This document shows, piece after piece, positions 1 to 12,815 of a stretch of DNA of 64,000 bases. This stretch comes from Struthio camelus (Eukaryota > Chordata > Aves > Struthioniformes > Struthionidae), in contig NC_090942.1 in assembly GCF_040807025.1 (NCBI RefSeq), positions 41,556,911-41,620,910 on the forward strand, written 5' to 3'. The notes under the pieces were generated by a model. It was given only the letters and a program-made list of their open reading frames with translations. It was not told the DNA's origin and searched no databases. The position numbers and the translations under genes were made by a program. Position 1 is the first letter of the stretch; every line of letters starts with the position of its first letter.

Positions 1-2480
1 GTTATTTTTGTTGGGCCCAGAACCCTATAAACTAGCCACCACTAACAGCTTCCTTCTGTGAGGTGCTCTGTTTCAAACTGCAGCAAAACTCAAGTCCAAA
101 ATAAATAGCTCCTATAAAAATAAACTGATAAATAGCTCTCTTGTAATCACATAATTAGCAGTACAATGTGTTAACCACTTGTGAGAAAGTAATTTAAATG
201 CTCACCATTCACATTGTCAAAAATATCATTGACCCAGTCGCTTAAAAACAATTGATGAAATGCATGTTGGTCTCTACTGTGGTTATTAATGCTGGTGCAG
301 ATCTTGCTGCGCGCAGACAGCACCAGACCCTTCATCAATACCCATCCTACACTGTGCTTGCTTATTTTTTCTTAAGAAAATTTGGAAGTTGGGGCAGGGT
401 GGCAAGGATCCAAATCTGGCCTACTTATTTACCCCTGGGTATTGAATCTGTAGCCAAACTTCCTACATACTGAGTAGCAGTAGCTATCAGGAAAAATTGC
501 ATTTCAAGACTCAAGAAAGAAAGGATGCAGAATCTAATTAGCCCTTTGCTTGACTGGCAGACAAGTGGACTTCTGCAATACCAAGAAAAGCAATGCAAAG
601 ACATTCCAAAATGTACTGCTGCACTAAGCAGCATACAGTTCATTGCAGAAATGCTGCAAGCTCTTCTCTGTGCATGCTTGTATCGGAGATCTCTGATCAC
701 TAGCCCAGTCCACAGCGTGCGCTAATGACCCAAGAAGGCACCTTGTGAGCATGTGTATTGCTGATGATGGATCTTGTACTATCTGCAGAAAGCAAGCAGG
801 ATTGGACCCACGATCAAGCATGCAGGGCAGATCCACATTAATTTACCACGTTGTTTTTGAGCATCGGTTCCAAAGCTGTATTAGACAACAAATGGTGAGT
901 ATTTACATGTTTTTCACAACAGGGGGCTTCACAACCATTTTGTGATATGAATTCTGTTCCTTTACTCTAACCACAGCGTCTCATGTAGAAAGCCTGTTTG
1001 CATTTCAGGGCACACTGATACGGAGTTTGCAAGCAATGAGTTAGCACAAACGCATAAGAACTCATATAGAAAGCTGAGGGAAAATGGAGATGAGGACGGG
1101 ATGGGGGGGACACTCCTTTCAAAAAATGGGCCTTCTGTGCCATGGCCCGTTGGCAGTCATGGCAGGTGAGAAATTCAACAAGACGGGCAGTACTGTTTTC
1201 AGAAGTTCTAACAAGTAATGGTCTGAGACTGGAATGCAAAATATCACTGTTTATTTTCAGCTCTGCACAAGTTTTTGTACAGACTTTGGGCTAGATGTGT
1301 AGGAATGCACATGACAGCTCCCGATCTATCTATATGAGTACAGTAACTCAACAACAGCTGAAAAGGAACTGTGAGAATATGTTGTTTAGCACACAGAAAG
1401 ACTTAAATTCTTATAAACACAAAGTTAAGAAATTACAAGCTATTTGCAAGCCAAAGACATGAAAAGGATCTCTGTTACTAGCTTTTATCCCTATAAAAAT
1501 TGTCTAAGCAGCTGCAAATGTGGTGAGCGAAACGTCCTAAATGAGGAGGCTTTCTTTAAAAATTCACTGTCAAATACATACAATGTTTTATTTTCCTAAA
1601 TCGCAGCAATACAATCAAAACAGATGCCTTGAAATATCCACTTCATCCCCGAAATCATAGATTCCAAATATTCCATGGCCAGTCAAAGAATTTAGAAAGT
1701 AAGTGAGAAACGGATTCAAAATATTTGATGCCTAAAGCTTTAGTAACACAATCATAATACTTAGTAGTACATGAAAAGCCTACAGTTGAGTTACTCACTC
1801 CCTAAAGGCTTTCACGTCAGAGAGCACCTGAAAAAAAATACAGAGATAGGTTCTCATACTTGCAAAACAAGTAAAATCCAGGCTAGCAAAAGGGATTTTA
1901 AGGAAATTTTCCACCCTCCACTGGGAAACGAGATCAGGCTGATTAGAGCTAAGTATAATTGGGTCTAAGTGAATGTTGAAATTCAATCAATAGAAGCAAA
2001 TGCCCTCATTTTAACTTAATTCAAGATCATCACCATGATGGCAAAATTTCTGCAGTTTGCAAAATATTTTATCATTATAAAAGGTCTAGGCCCTATGTAT
2101 GAAAACAGCTTTCCACTTGCCTGCTGTTGCACTGTTAATTATAGGATAACATTTCCCAATGTAGAACGTTCCTTGGGATATATTAGGAGGTGAATATGGA
2201 GCACCTTTGGTGAGTATATGTCCTAAGAGCTTCCATTATCAAAAATTAAAGCTCTAACTATTACACTTGTGAAAGGTACCTGAAAAAATGAAGCAACCGG
2301 TTTAGAAATGTCTGCCTGCAACTATAACTCTGAGGCATGCATCAAATCCACTAGTTTCAAGATGTGCCAATGCCCATACTGCTCACTATTTCACTACTGA
2401 AGCATACACAAAGGAGAAAGTACATTAGTAGGAATCCTTATTCCAGGGCTTCTGAAACTAAGCAGTCAAGAAAGGCATAT

Positions 2481-2567
2481 AATCACAGAATCACAGAATG
2501 GTTTAGGTTGGAAGGGACCTCTGGAGATCGTCTAGTCCAACCTCTCCGCTCAAGCAGGGTCCTCTAG
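2481..2567 (-). mobile_element. CR1 LINE 3'-end fragment
   Basis: The + strand reads two AATCACAG-type octamers followed by AATGGTTTAGGTTGGAAGGG and the segment for the CR1 3' untranslated end (GGAGATCGTCTAGTCCAACC, CTCAAGCAGGGTCC). The element therefore lies on the minus strand, with its ATTCTGTG repeat tail at 2481. It is 5'-truncated at 2567, as most CR1 copies are, so no reverse-transcriptase segment remains. CR1 is the dominant avian LINE. Confidence 0.93.
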
Positions 2568-2645
2568 TAATAATAAGGATATAATAATAAGGATAATAAT
2601 AAGGATATAATAATTATAATGATGAGGATTATAATTATAAGGATA
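2568..2645. repeat. AT-rich imperfect (TAA/GGATA) microsatellite
   Basis: Imperfect repeats of TAATAATAAGGATA-type units directly abut the truncated 5' end of the CR1 fragment. They may have arisen by slippage at or after the insertion site. Confidence 0.75.
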
Positions 2646-4620
2646 AACTGGGAGAAGCCCTGAAGGGTTGACCTTAAAAGCACATGGAAAGGCGATGGGT
2701 TTGACTGATTTCATTTTGAAAGGGGGCTCAGCTTTTAAAAGATTGAGAAGTACTGTTACAAGAAGATGTAGTAACTACAGCAGATATCAAACATCAACAA
2801 ACTACTGCACCTGAAATGCCTGACATGGTAGTAAACAGGTATGCAGCTCATGCCTATCATTCTAAATTTTCAAATCTCTGCCACCTAGGTTCAAAAGAAG
2901 ATTCTTTACTAATAAACCTGTCTTTATATATTGTCTTCAATTCCAATGTCATTTAACTACAGTTTGACCTAGATGAGCTACCCAAGCTTCTCTATCAGCA
3001 CACCTAGTTTCAGGCCCACAACCCCACTTCCAGCTCATGACCTTCTCATGAATGCTGCAGCCCCCTTATCCGGGAAACACTGACGTTGATTGTAAGACTC
3101 ACAGAAGAACGACCACAAAATGCCACCACTTTCAGAAATAAACGGCGTAACTGATATACCTTTCACTCTGAGTTGTCCATGTAAACACAGAGCTCTCTCA
3201 CGCTCACACACGCACATACAAAAATGTCCATTCACACAGACTACAAACTAATCCAGCTGTTTTTCCTACAGCCGGTAAAAGAAGGAAGAAAGAGAAGCTT
3301 ACATTGTTATAGCTATTTCTATTTTAAATACTCAGGAAGAACTCAGATACCTCAGAAATGGGCCAGTTCCTAGATGGATCATACAAATAATTGTGTGAAG
3401 AATCACATCCAGGGCAACAGCTGCAGGATTTGATGTCTACATAAAACAATATTCTGGCACATGCAGCTCCTATGATAGACTTGGAAGCAGAAAAAACAAT
3501 GTTCAAGGAAACAGCAAGCCAAAACTATTAAACAAAAGACATCGTGTTGAAGCCAGTCATTCAGTCTCCACTAGTTCAAATGTTCTTCCATACTGGAAAA
3601 GGGCTTGGAAACCAAACTGTACCAAAGAATGCCATTTAGCATCAGCAAATAGCTTGAAAATAAAGACTGGAGCTTTAAGAGAAAATAGAAGAATGTGATG
3701 TAGGATCAGGGTTGCCAAGTGTTGTTTGTTGTGGAAAATACCTGGAGCGTGGCTCTGTCTATAAAATGGACAATATATACACTTTTACCAGAAAGATATC
3801 ATACACTAAAATAGTTCTAGATTAATAGGAACCACTGAGAAGGCTGGAGTTTGGATCCTAGGAATTCAACACACAGATGAATTCCATCCTACAATTGTTT
3901 CCACTAAGAACAATCCCTTTTCCACAAGTGTATACTACTAAAAAGAACAATCACTTCAAAAGATTATCACCTGATTGCTGGGTGTTAGCTCCCATCCTGG
4001 ATCTTCTAGTGCAAACACAGTTATTTCTGCCCAATGGAGAGAAGTGCAGCCGAGCACAGACCTAGCCACAGATGCTAAAGGCAAAATTAACCAATTGTTA
4101 CATCAAGCAGGTAATATTTCTGCACGTTTGCTTTCTAACCATTTTCTCACTTTGAGTATATAGCTCCTTTCAGAAAAGTAGAAACAGAATCTCCTGATGA
4201 GTGTTCCTATTTTCATATTTTTAACAGAAAACAAAACTTAAATCCTTCCATTACATAGCTGCATAGGACAGAGTAGGAAAAAATTGCAGAGCGTTGGGGC
4301 AGACATGGGGGGAAGGGGAGGCAATAGACCCATTGTGTTGTTCCGGACATGCAGGAAGAAAGAGAAGATGCAAGTTTATTTTGGCTGCAGCTTTATTAAC
4401 TCAACTCCTCTGGGAACTACCATCAATAACTTGTACAGTACAGGTCATCATTCTTTCCATAATCATTCCCACCTGCTGGAGAGCTGCAGTCCGCCTCCCT
4501 TCTCCTGTCACTCCTCCCCTCCCCATGCGCACACCTCCACAGCTGGTCACCAGCCTGCCACCGACCACTACATCCTCCTAAACAAGGATAAAGGGGCTGG
4601 AAGAGGCGATTGTCTCTTTG

Positions 4621-4696
4621 CTGTTAAAGACTTTTGCAATTCCTATCCCAGCTCAGCGCTGTTAAAGACTTTTGCAATTCCTATCCCAGCTCAGCT
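4621..4696. repeat. 38-bp tandem duplication (two copies)
   Basis: CTGTTAAAGACTTTTGCAAT and the following 17 bases are repeated with a 38-bp period, identical except for the last base. This is a recent local duplication, inside a 191-codon frame of doubtful meaning. Confidence 0.95.
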
Positions 4697-5328
4697 TCTT
4701 TCAGCTCTACTTTTGTCTAAGTGCTTGTCCAGTTCCAGTTTATCAACTATCCAGATCTTTAAGGAACAAATATCTGTACTGCATATCTGCCTTATGGAGG
4801 AGCCAGCAATTAGCTCAGCAGCCTCCTCCTCTCCTCTGCCCTGTTTCCCAGAGAGTTAACAGTTTGTATTTGCTGCTATGCATAGAACCCTTACGAAACT
4901 CTGTGTATATGGACTCAACATAAGTGCCTGAAGCAGAAATAAATATTATTTATCCAGAAAGCTGATTATCATGACATTTAAGATTACCATAGCAATGCTA
5001 CTTAGATCAATATTTGAAATTACCATTTTAAATAGCAAAGGAGCTGGTTTTTTACACTGGTCAGTGTAAAAGTGAGAAGCAGAGAGCAACCTAATTTCCA
5101 TAACTGTTATACATACATCAGATGATCCATTGACCTCACATTCTTAACTTTGTTCTTTAGCTCTAAGAATGGCTATGCTACCAGCAAAAGGAGAGAACTG
5201 AGGGCTTGGAATGAGAAGGATAAGGTGTTTCACAGGAGCCAAGACTGCATGAAAGTGAGGATGTGCCTCTTAACTACCTGCACACACAGTCAATCCATTT
5301 AGTTACTCACATACAAAGTTTATAAACC

Positions 5329-5346
5329 ATGCATGTGCACATGCAT
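5329..5346. repeat. 18-bp perfect palindrome
   Basis: ATGCATGTGCACATGCAT is fully self-complementary with an alternating purine-pyrimidine character in the centre. It lies upstream of LGR5 with no gene context. Confidence 0.9.
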
Positions 5347-7585
5347 ACCTGCTCCTCATCTTCCCTCTTTCAGCAGAAAGCTGGGCCCTCCGTGTTGGAA
5401 TCACACTAGGACAGTGAAGAATGCACAATGGAAAAAGAGAAGAAAATGCAGCAAGAATTAACACTCCCATCACAATTCTGTTCTTTGATAAAACAACGTA
5501 TCATACCGTCAAAATCAGGCAAACAAAAGCTTTTCTGATACAACGCCAGCCAATCGGGCATAAAAGCACATAAGGAAAATTCCATCTGATATCACATAGT
5601 AGGATTTGTATTACATCTTAAAAAGTAAACAGTGATATTTTTAAACTTCTGGTCCTGTAAGATTTTTTTATTTGTTTTGGCAATGTATCTACATTTTCTA
5701 TGAATTATCAGTGACTGTAGAAAAGGCTTCCTAGGATTTTTGGTATAACATATGTATTTGATTGGAAATATTATCATATTTATTTCTTAAGCAATGAAAA
5801 TGCAGTTGTATGCAGTAGGTATGCTATCACTACCATGCCATTTTGGACAAGTCTCTCCTTTCTATGAACAGCAGCTAATGCAGACCCACCTACCCTTTCC
5901 CGCTTCCAAACTGATTCTCTTTTAACCTCTCTTATTAGCGCAATAACTGAATTAAAATAATTAAAGTTATATCACTTGTAGATGCAATATTAACAAAGCC
6001 AGAAATGGGTCTGTTCCCATGGACTTCAGAGAAAACGGGTTATATGTATGCATGATTCTGGCTCCAGGAATACATAATTAGGAGGACTTTGCATTTTACT
6101 TTTAGTATTTTTTTTTTTTTGCACCCAATTAATAGGTAAAGTCAACTGTATAAAGGCAAAATCTGTGTTTCAAAATGGAACATATTTCATCTGGCTTTTT
6201 ATATTTTTGAATGAATTGCCTTGAAAATGAAGCATATAATTGAAAGAGAAATTATGTACTTATTGCTCATAAAAATCTATCATGTGCAAGATGTTGAATG
6301 CTGAACTGCTCAAGAGAAATTCACTCCTTTGCATTTTCCACAAGAAGTTCCATTATGTGAACTGATGGATCTCTTCTGGAACCAAGGGCATTTGTCTCCA
6401 TTCCCAAACGTAGAAGAGTGGAAATATGGTATTCTGTCATTTTGCTGCACTTGGTCCAGGTCCATTAGAATTTTTTTCTAATGTTTTAGAAACATACAGA
6501 CATGAAAACCAATGTCTGCCTGGCCCAGCAGGAGATAGTAAAATACTTCACAAACACCAGATGGGATTTTAACAATGTTTGTAAAATATAAAATGCTCCA
6601 AGCATTCTCTGCGAACCTAAAACCATACATGTTTCACCTCCTTATACCCCTTTTCCCACCTAGTGAATTTTTCTAAACTTTCTATGAGAAGACTGTCAAT
6701 TTAAGACAACTCCGATGTTTAAAAAGGCACCCAAAAATCAATCCCTTTCAAAACAAATATTGATACATATGATAAAATACTTGTGAGATATCACCAGTGT
6801 AAATCCTATGCAGTTATAATAACATGATTGTATGGCATTGATGCTGGGAAAAACCGTATGATATTTTTTGTTTCACTCTTCTATTAAAATACTAAGGCAT
6901 CTGTGGGCTTTAAGATATTGTAATATGATTATGTTTTTAACTATCAGATAACACTTTAAAAACAAAAAAAAGCAGACTACCTATTCATCATCACTTTGAA
7001 CAAAATAATAATGAGGCCCTCCAGGATTAGGAATGCTGCTGAATGGAAAATGTTAAGTTATGTATTATTGTTACAAGATACAAGATGGTTTAAACTGAAG
7101 TTGTTTGGGGGAGATGACCCAGCTTCACTGAATTTCTTATTAAAAAGAAAAAGAAATATTTCAAAAGTATTGAAAAAACTTATTTAGAGAATTTTCCAAT
7201 TCATTTTCTATTTGATCAGTTTTACTTTCAAAGCTGTAACCTCAAAATGTAAGGCAGTTAAAGCTGAAATATTACATGTTGAAACTCAAATCATGTATTT
7301 AGAAGCTACCAGAAAGAAAATTAACGTCAAATCAATAGTTAAGTTCAAAATCATTTTGAAATTTCAACATATGCTCCTGACAAGGGATAGAAAAAATCAT
7401 CAAAATTTTGACAGTTTTCCCAGGAAGAAAAATCATTTGAAACTGTCTGAAACAATGAAGTTTATTTACATGCAATATATTTCTCTAGAAGGAAATTCTG
7501 TCTATATGAAGGCAAGATAACCTTGTAGACTACTTATTCTCTTAAATCCTAGCAGTATTTAAATTAACTGACTATTTAAAAATAT

Positions 7586-7604
7586 ACTGGACTGGACTGG
7601 ACTG
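7586..7604. repeat. (ACTGG)n pentanucleotide repeat
   Basis: Three perfect ACTGG units and a partial fourth occur in AT-rich DNA. Confidence 0.85.
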
Positions 7605-9459
7605 TTCTTACTTCTTTTCCTTTTCTGCTTACAGGATAGCTGCACTTTCCTGAACAAAGGATATACAACTCATATATGTAACTTGTTAATTTTCTGCCTC
7701 TGTCAAACAAAAAAGTTACTCCAAGGCCAGATTTTTAGGTAGCATTAATGTGCACAGGTGTGCGCTTTCCCGAGATCCAGGAGCTGCAAAGTCAAACTTT
7801 ATGCTTTTCTTTTGACAGCAGAATCTACAAGACGACTCTCTTAGCACGCACTGCAGTAGGAGCCACAGCACTCTCCAAGGAAGTGAAAGCCAGGGGCTGA
7901 AGAAAGCCTGGAGTCCCTAGTTCACACTTCCTTGATGAATAGTGTTTTGCAAAAGTTAGAGTACTGCCAGTACCGTTTTAGCATGAAAGTGGCCAGGGCA
8001 CACTCTGACTGCACGTGCAAAGTTGGCTTTGCAGTGGGGGGCATTTCAGGGCAAAGTAACTCCTGCAACCCAGCCCAGAAAAGGGACCTCTTACCCACCC
8101 TGGGCACACTTCTGCCATGGGCCTAGGGGCAACTTCAAGGGCAACTAGGGTGATGCCCAAGCAATTTTCAGCTGCGCTAGATGTACAGCACTAGATATAC
8201 CTAATCCTTGAGAACAGCTTTTGTGGCTTCTTCTTCAGGAATTACGTACCTCATTTCAAGATGGTTTCAGCAATCCAGATCTCACTCTTTGGAGTTTTCT
8301 GAGGTGGAAGATGGGAGCTAAGTGTTGGTAACGCAATACAGCTTAGTTTAGAAATATTTAATTCCAGAAATGCCTATTGCCATCTGAAGGTACTTAGTGG
8401 AGTGCAGCCGTCTAGATATTTATGCAACAGGTTTACCAGATTCTCTCAGTTGTGATTTATATTTATCGTTTAATTTTAAAGAGGCGTAAAAAGAATTGTG
8501 GCCCCTAGAACATGCCTTTTCTAGTTGTGACTTTTGGATGACTTCACGCACAAAAGTGCAGGGTGTTGACTGAAAAAAAAAAAAAAGCCACAAATGAGTT
8601 ATGCATGATCATCCTTAAATCAGGAAAGTATTAAGTGCCTTTAAGTTTCCCTTTAAGTTTGCCTATCCTGGCATTGTAGGACAGATTTTCATATAGCAAA
8701 GACTGATATCCATATATTTTATGAGCCTTTTTCACCAGCAAGTGCTGCAATTGCATCCTCAAATATAACTTTGACAAAACAGATTGATATTTGAGTGACT
8801 GAGAGACCAATGAAAACTTACTGAATTCAATGAGAACCTTTCCACCAACTTCAGTGGGATTTAATATTAATAGTAAAACCATATTTGTATTAAGAAATGA
8901 AAGACTTGCATAGACAGTTGCATAAAACAAACATGCAGAAGAAAGGAGACAGGTAAGCCTTGACCTCTGGCTTGCTTTGTGAAAATCCGACGCCGAGAGT
9001 TGCCCAAGGAAGAGTGATTTCAGTGGAGTCAGTGCTGAGATAATCTTTTTGTTATGCTTTCTGTAAAGTAGCTTCTTGTATTCACTTACCGGCTGATACT
9101 ACTATAGCTACCGAAATGCTATGAGTTATTAATTGATGATTTTTATTCTCTTCTCCTGTGGTGTATTATTGCAGTTCCTGAGGGTTTCGTGTGAAGTACA
9201 GTTTGTGCTTTTTGGTTAAATATTTTTAAAACAGTAACACTGCCATGATAAAGAAAAGCTAAAATAAATTTTACTCATGACAATTTTATTTTGACTAAGT
9301 AACATATATGCATCACCTACATATTTGGCTGCATCCACTTACAGACAAAATCTGTGTTCATAGAAATTTATGTGCCAAAACAAGGGACAAACTTTAAAAG
9401 CTGCAACACTTTTAGGAGAGGTCTTTTTACAAGGGTCCTATAATTTGAGTTCATCAATT

Positions 9460-9535
9460 CCACATGTGGCACTCCCCTGAAACCTACAGGAGTTGTGAGT
9501 GTACAGTGATGGAAGAATCGGGTCCTAAACATCCC
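9460..9535. repeat. Possible fragment of an ancient dispersed repeat
   Basis: GCACTCCCCTGAAACCTACA, GGAGTTGTGAGTGTACAGTG and GAAGAATCGGGTCC resemble a dispersed amniote repeat with the pattern CACTCCCATTGAAGTCAATGGGAGTTGTGGGTGCTCAG, by recall. It is diverged and could be coincidental. Confidence 0.35.
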
Positions 9536-10038
9536 TTAGTGAGAAAGATGCAAACAGTCAGCGTCCCAAGAGAATTCACAGAATAAAACCTCTATCGCTG
9601 TGCAGTTATATCCTAAAATACACCTCTGTAAAATTGTGGTCTTTCACTATTTTTATTTCCTAATGACCTCATAGACTTCTTATCAATAGTGCTCAGTTTA
9701 CAAGGTAAATTATGTTTGAGATTCCTTTTGTAAATGCCAACCCTCCAAACTAGGCCCGGAGTGTAAAGATCAAAATAGGTTTTCTAAAGTTTATACTAAT
9801 CAGCATCATGAGAAGCTATGCAGCTGGAGCTCCGTTAGCAATGCTATTGTGCCAGATTGACAATAATCCAAATCATTCTCACTAACTTTGCTGGCTCTAT
9901 AGAAAGCAACTAAAATATATTGGCAAGGGCTATGCCACCTTTGGAAGAGCTGTAGGCACTGTGTGTTCCAGCTCCTGTCTGCCTGCTGCCCATACACATG
10001 ACTGTTTAAGAACAGGCTGCAGCCTGCTTGCTATAGCC

Positions 10039-10071
10039 TGCCTGCACTGGCTTCGATGCCTGCACTGGCTT
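10039..10071. repeat. 18-bp period imperfect tandem repeat
   Basis: TGCCTGCACTGGCTT occurs at 10039 and again at 10057, separated by CGA. It lies inside a local (GCCTG)-rich stretch. Confidence 0.85.
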
Positions 10072-10468
10072 GCTTTCTGTTTGCTTTTATGCGTCAAGGT
10101 TCCTCAGCCTGTGCTTGAGAGCTTTCATGAACCAGGAAGGAGCCCATAACTGTGTAGCCCCTGAGTCCTGTGGTCCTCAGAGTCCTCAGAGCTATTCTCA
10201 TCAGATTACACTCACCCGTAGAGAATCAGCACAGAGAGCTGGCAAAGTTCAGCACACAGTGGAAGCAGACAAGGAGGAAAAACATGTAATTCTAGTGTGC
10301 ACTTCCACTTTATTGACTGCAGTTGCCCTCAGAGCTGCCTACAAGGTGAAGAGTAGCCTCTGAATTTCAGTGGGAAATGGGAAGCTGTTTCTCCCTTTGC
10401 CTCCTTTGAAAATGGCTATCTAAATGTCTCCTCTGGTGCTGCAAGAAAAGAAGTCAGATGAAGAGAAA

Positions 10469-10495
10469 TTCCCCCCCCCCCTCCTTTTTTTTTTT
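10469..10495. repeat. Homopyrimidine tract (C11 then T11)
   Basis: A 27-base pyrimidine run consists mainly of C11 followed by CTCC-type bases and T11, in the upstream region. Confidence 0.9.
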
Positions 10496-12450
10496 GTTTT
10501 GGCCATGGATCCAAACCATCAATTATTTATACTGATTTGTGTATGTGACCAAATACTGCTTTTCAAGTAACACATCCCACTCAAGCTCCACATAATGGCC
10601 CTATCCATATCTACTGCCTTCAACTGCACTAGGTTCCCATTCCTGTCTTCTCTCTGTCATCAAAGTGAGAATACGAGACTGAGTAAGTCCAGAATTATCC
10701 TCCTTTTAATGGACCTAAACACTAGCTGCCATTTCTGTGTTTCAAAATTTACATCTGGAAACAATAATAAAGCCACTTTGCCCATAAGTAACTTTATCCA
10801 CACTACTTAGAGCTTAAAGAACAACTTCTTTGTATTCTTATTTAAATAATTTGACCAAGAGATCTCTCAGATGCTGGCTGATTCGCCTTGTCTTGGCTAA
10901 AGGGTGCAATGAACCCCTTCAACCTCCAAATGTGATCTTTCTGTCTCTTCTGAAAAAACTCTCCCTTTGAAGATACCAAGGCAAGCCAGTGTATCGGTTC
11001 ATTTGTCTACCTCCAGAAGACCTATTATTCATAAATTTGAACACCTACTTGATGACTGTAAAGGCATAAGTTACAGGCTTGGATACAGCGCACTTCAGCA
11101 AACCTTCCCCTGTGCTATTACTACAGCAGACGAACCTGATGTGCAGAAGAAACCATTTAAAAAGAATTTATGCTTGCTTAACAGCAGATATACTGAATAT
11201 CAAAGGAAGTTAAAAAACCAGATTCGTAGATTATACATTTATTTCAATGAACTGTGTATGCCTCTCCCAAGATTTTTTTAGGTAACATATGGAAGACTTT
11301 ATTTTTTGTATTTTGTGATGGGATCAAATAAGCTAAAACGCAGATAGCACTGAGAGGAGGAAAATCCTATTCATATTTTAACTCACTTGTTGAAAATCCA
11401 GGCATTTGTATTAACAGCATAATATGTTCTCCAGTATGTTGGAATTGTTCAAGGAAATAAAAGGACATGTGTAAGTTTAAAGCCTAACTCCTCCTTTCGT
11501 TTTGGAAAGCAATTTCTATTTAGTAGCAGCCTTGATTCTTCAAGCGTTTCTGTGCTGTGCAGTACTATCTAATGCAGCCACTCAGCGATTCACTGACTTG
11601 AGCTAGCTCAGCTTTGCGTTTGGCCTGAAAGATGTATCTGTTGTCTCAAAACCTGCAGAGGTATATCTGTATAGATACAGAGAGATATGTAAACAGCCCT
11701 GCTCTGTGTCACGACATATCCCTCATGAGTCGAAATTTCCAGTGACTTCAAGTAAAATTAGCAAAACAAAGCATGAACTGAAAGATTGGGTTCTACAGCT
11801 ATGGAGTTAAGATTATCATGGAAAGGAGTAAGTTCCTGAACTCACATTGGGCTCAATGTGAATTGACCCCTGTGCCCTTCATAACTACCATGCTAGCTCA
11901 GTTAATAAGAGTTTTTGTCCCAGAAAAAACAATTCCCTTCCCTGTAAAGACTGGCCAGCTCTTGAAACCTCATCCCTCAAGACCCAAATACTATCCATGA
12001 TGTGTCGCAAACCCAGAAATAAAGGAGAGAGAACTTCTTAACGTGCGGATGCTTTCAAAGCAGGTTTTTTGCCCTATTAGTGTGCCTGCACACAGTCTAG
12101 ACTTCAAACATCTCCAAGTTTCAAGTGGTAAATGCTGTCTACTAACAATACCTTAATGGGCTGCATGCAAGTGAACTGTGCTCAGCTACCTAATAAACGC
12201 TATTTGTAATGGGTACTCCTGAAGTAATCACGTAGACGTAGTGAGTTCTAAGAATACCCAGCTTATTAAATCTATATGTATCATACAAACTCTAACTACG
12301 TCTGCATTCTGCTGCCTTGGCAAACTCTCAGTGACTTCTGAAACACTGAAGACAGAGGTGGTTCACAAACCTGAAGAAATACTGCCCTGTCTCTATGCAT
12401 TACTACTATCATGCTCACTTCGATATCAAAAGGCTAAAGCAGTTACAGAC

Positions 12451-12480
12451 ACATTATTGTAACTAACATTATTGTAACTA
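12451..12480. repeat. 15-bp perfect tandem duplication
   Basis: ACATTATTGTAACTA occurs twice head to tail. Confidence 0.95.
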
Positions 12481-12801
12481 AATTACATCATGCTACAAAT
12501 TAAACCTAAGAGAAATCTGAAATCACAGACAATAAAAGCATTTTTCTGCCTAGTATTTTCTTTCTAGGTCTGACTGCTTTTCTGCTGTAATACAAATACT
12601 TCGGAATCTCTGGGCATTTCAAAGGTGAGTGTTATAGAGCAGTTATATTTTAAATGCTAGATTAAATCTACTTTAATAGCCATTTGATTACATTTTTGTA
12701 CCAGAGTCTTATTGTTTAAAATAAGCTGCAACTTTTGTCTTCTCAATTTTATGGCCTGGTGCGTCCGCTGTCCTGACAAGGGCTCAGAGCAACACCAGCA
12801 G

Positions 12802-12815
12802 CCAGCAGAGGGAGC
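12802..12815 (+). promoter_or_regulatory. CTCF-like motif, forward
   Basis: CCAGCAGAGGGAGC matches the CTCF core CCASYAGRKGGCRS at 13 of 14 positions. The exception is position 12 (A for C), which is usually well conserved. It sits in a small GC-rich patch in otherwise AT-rich upstream DNA. Confidence 0.35.
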
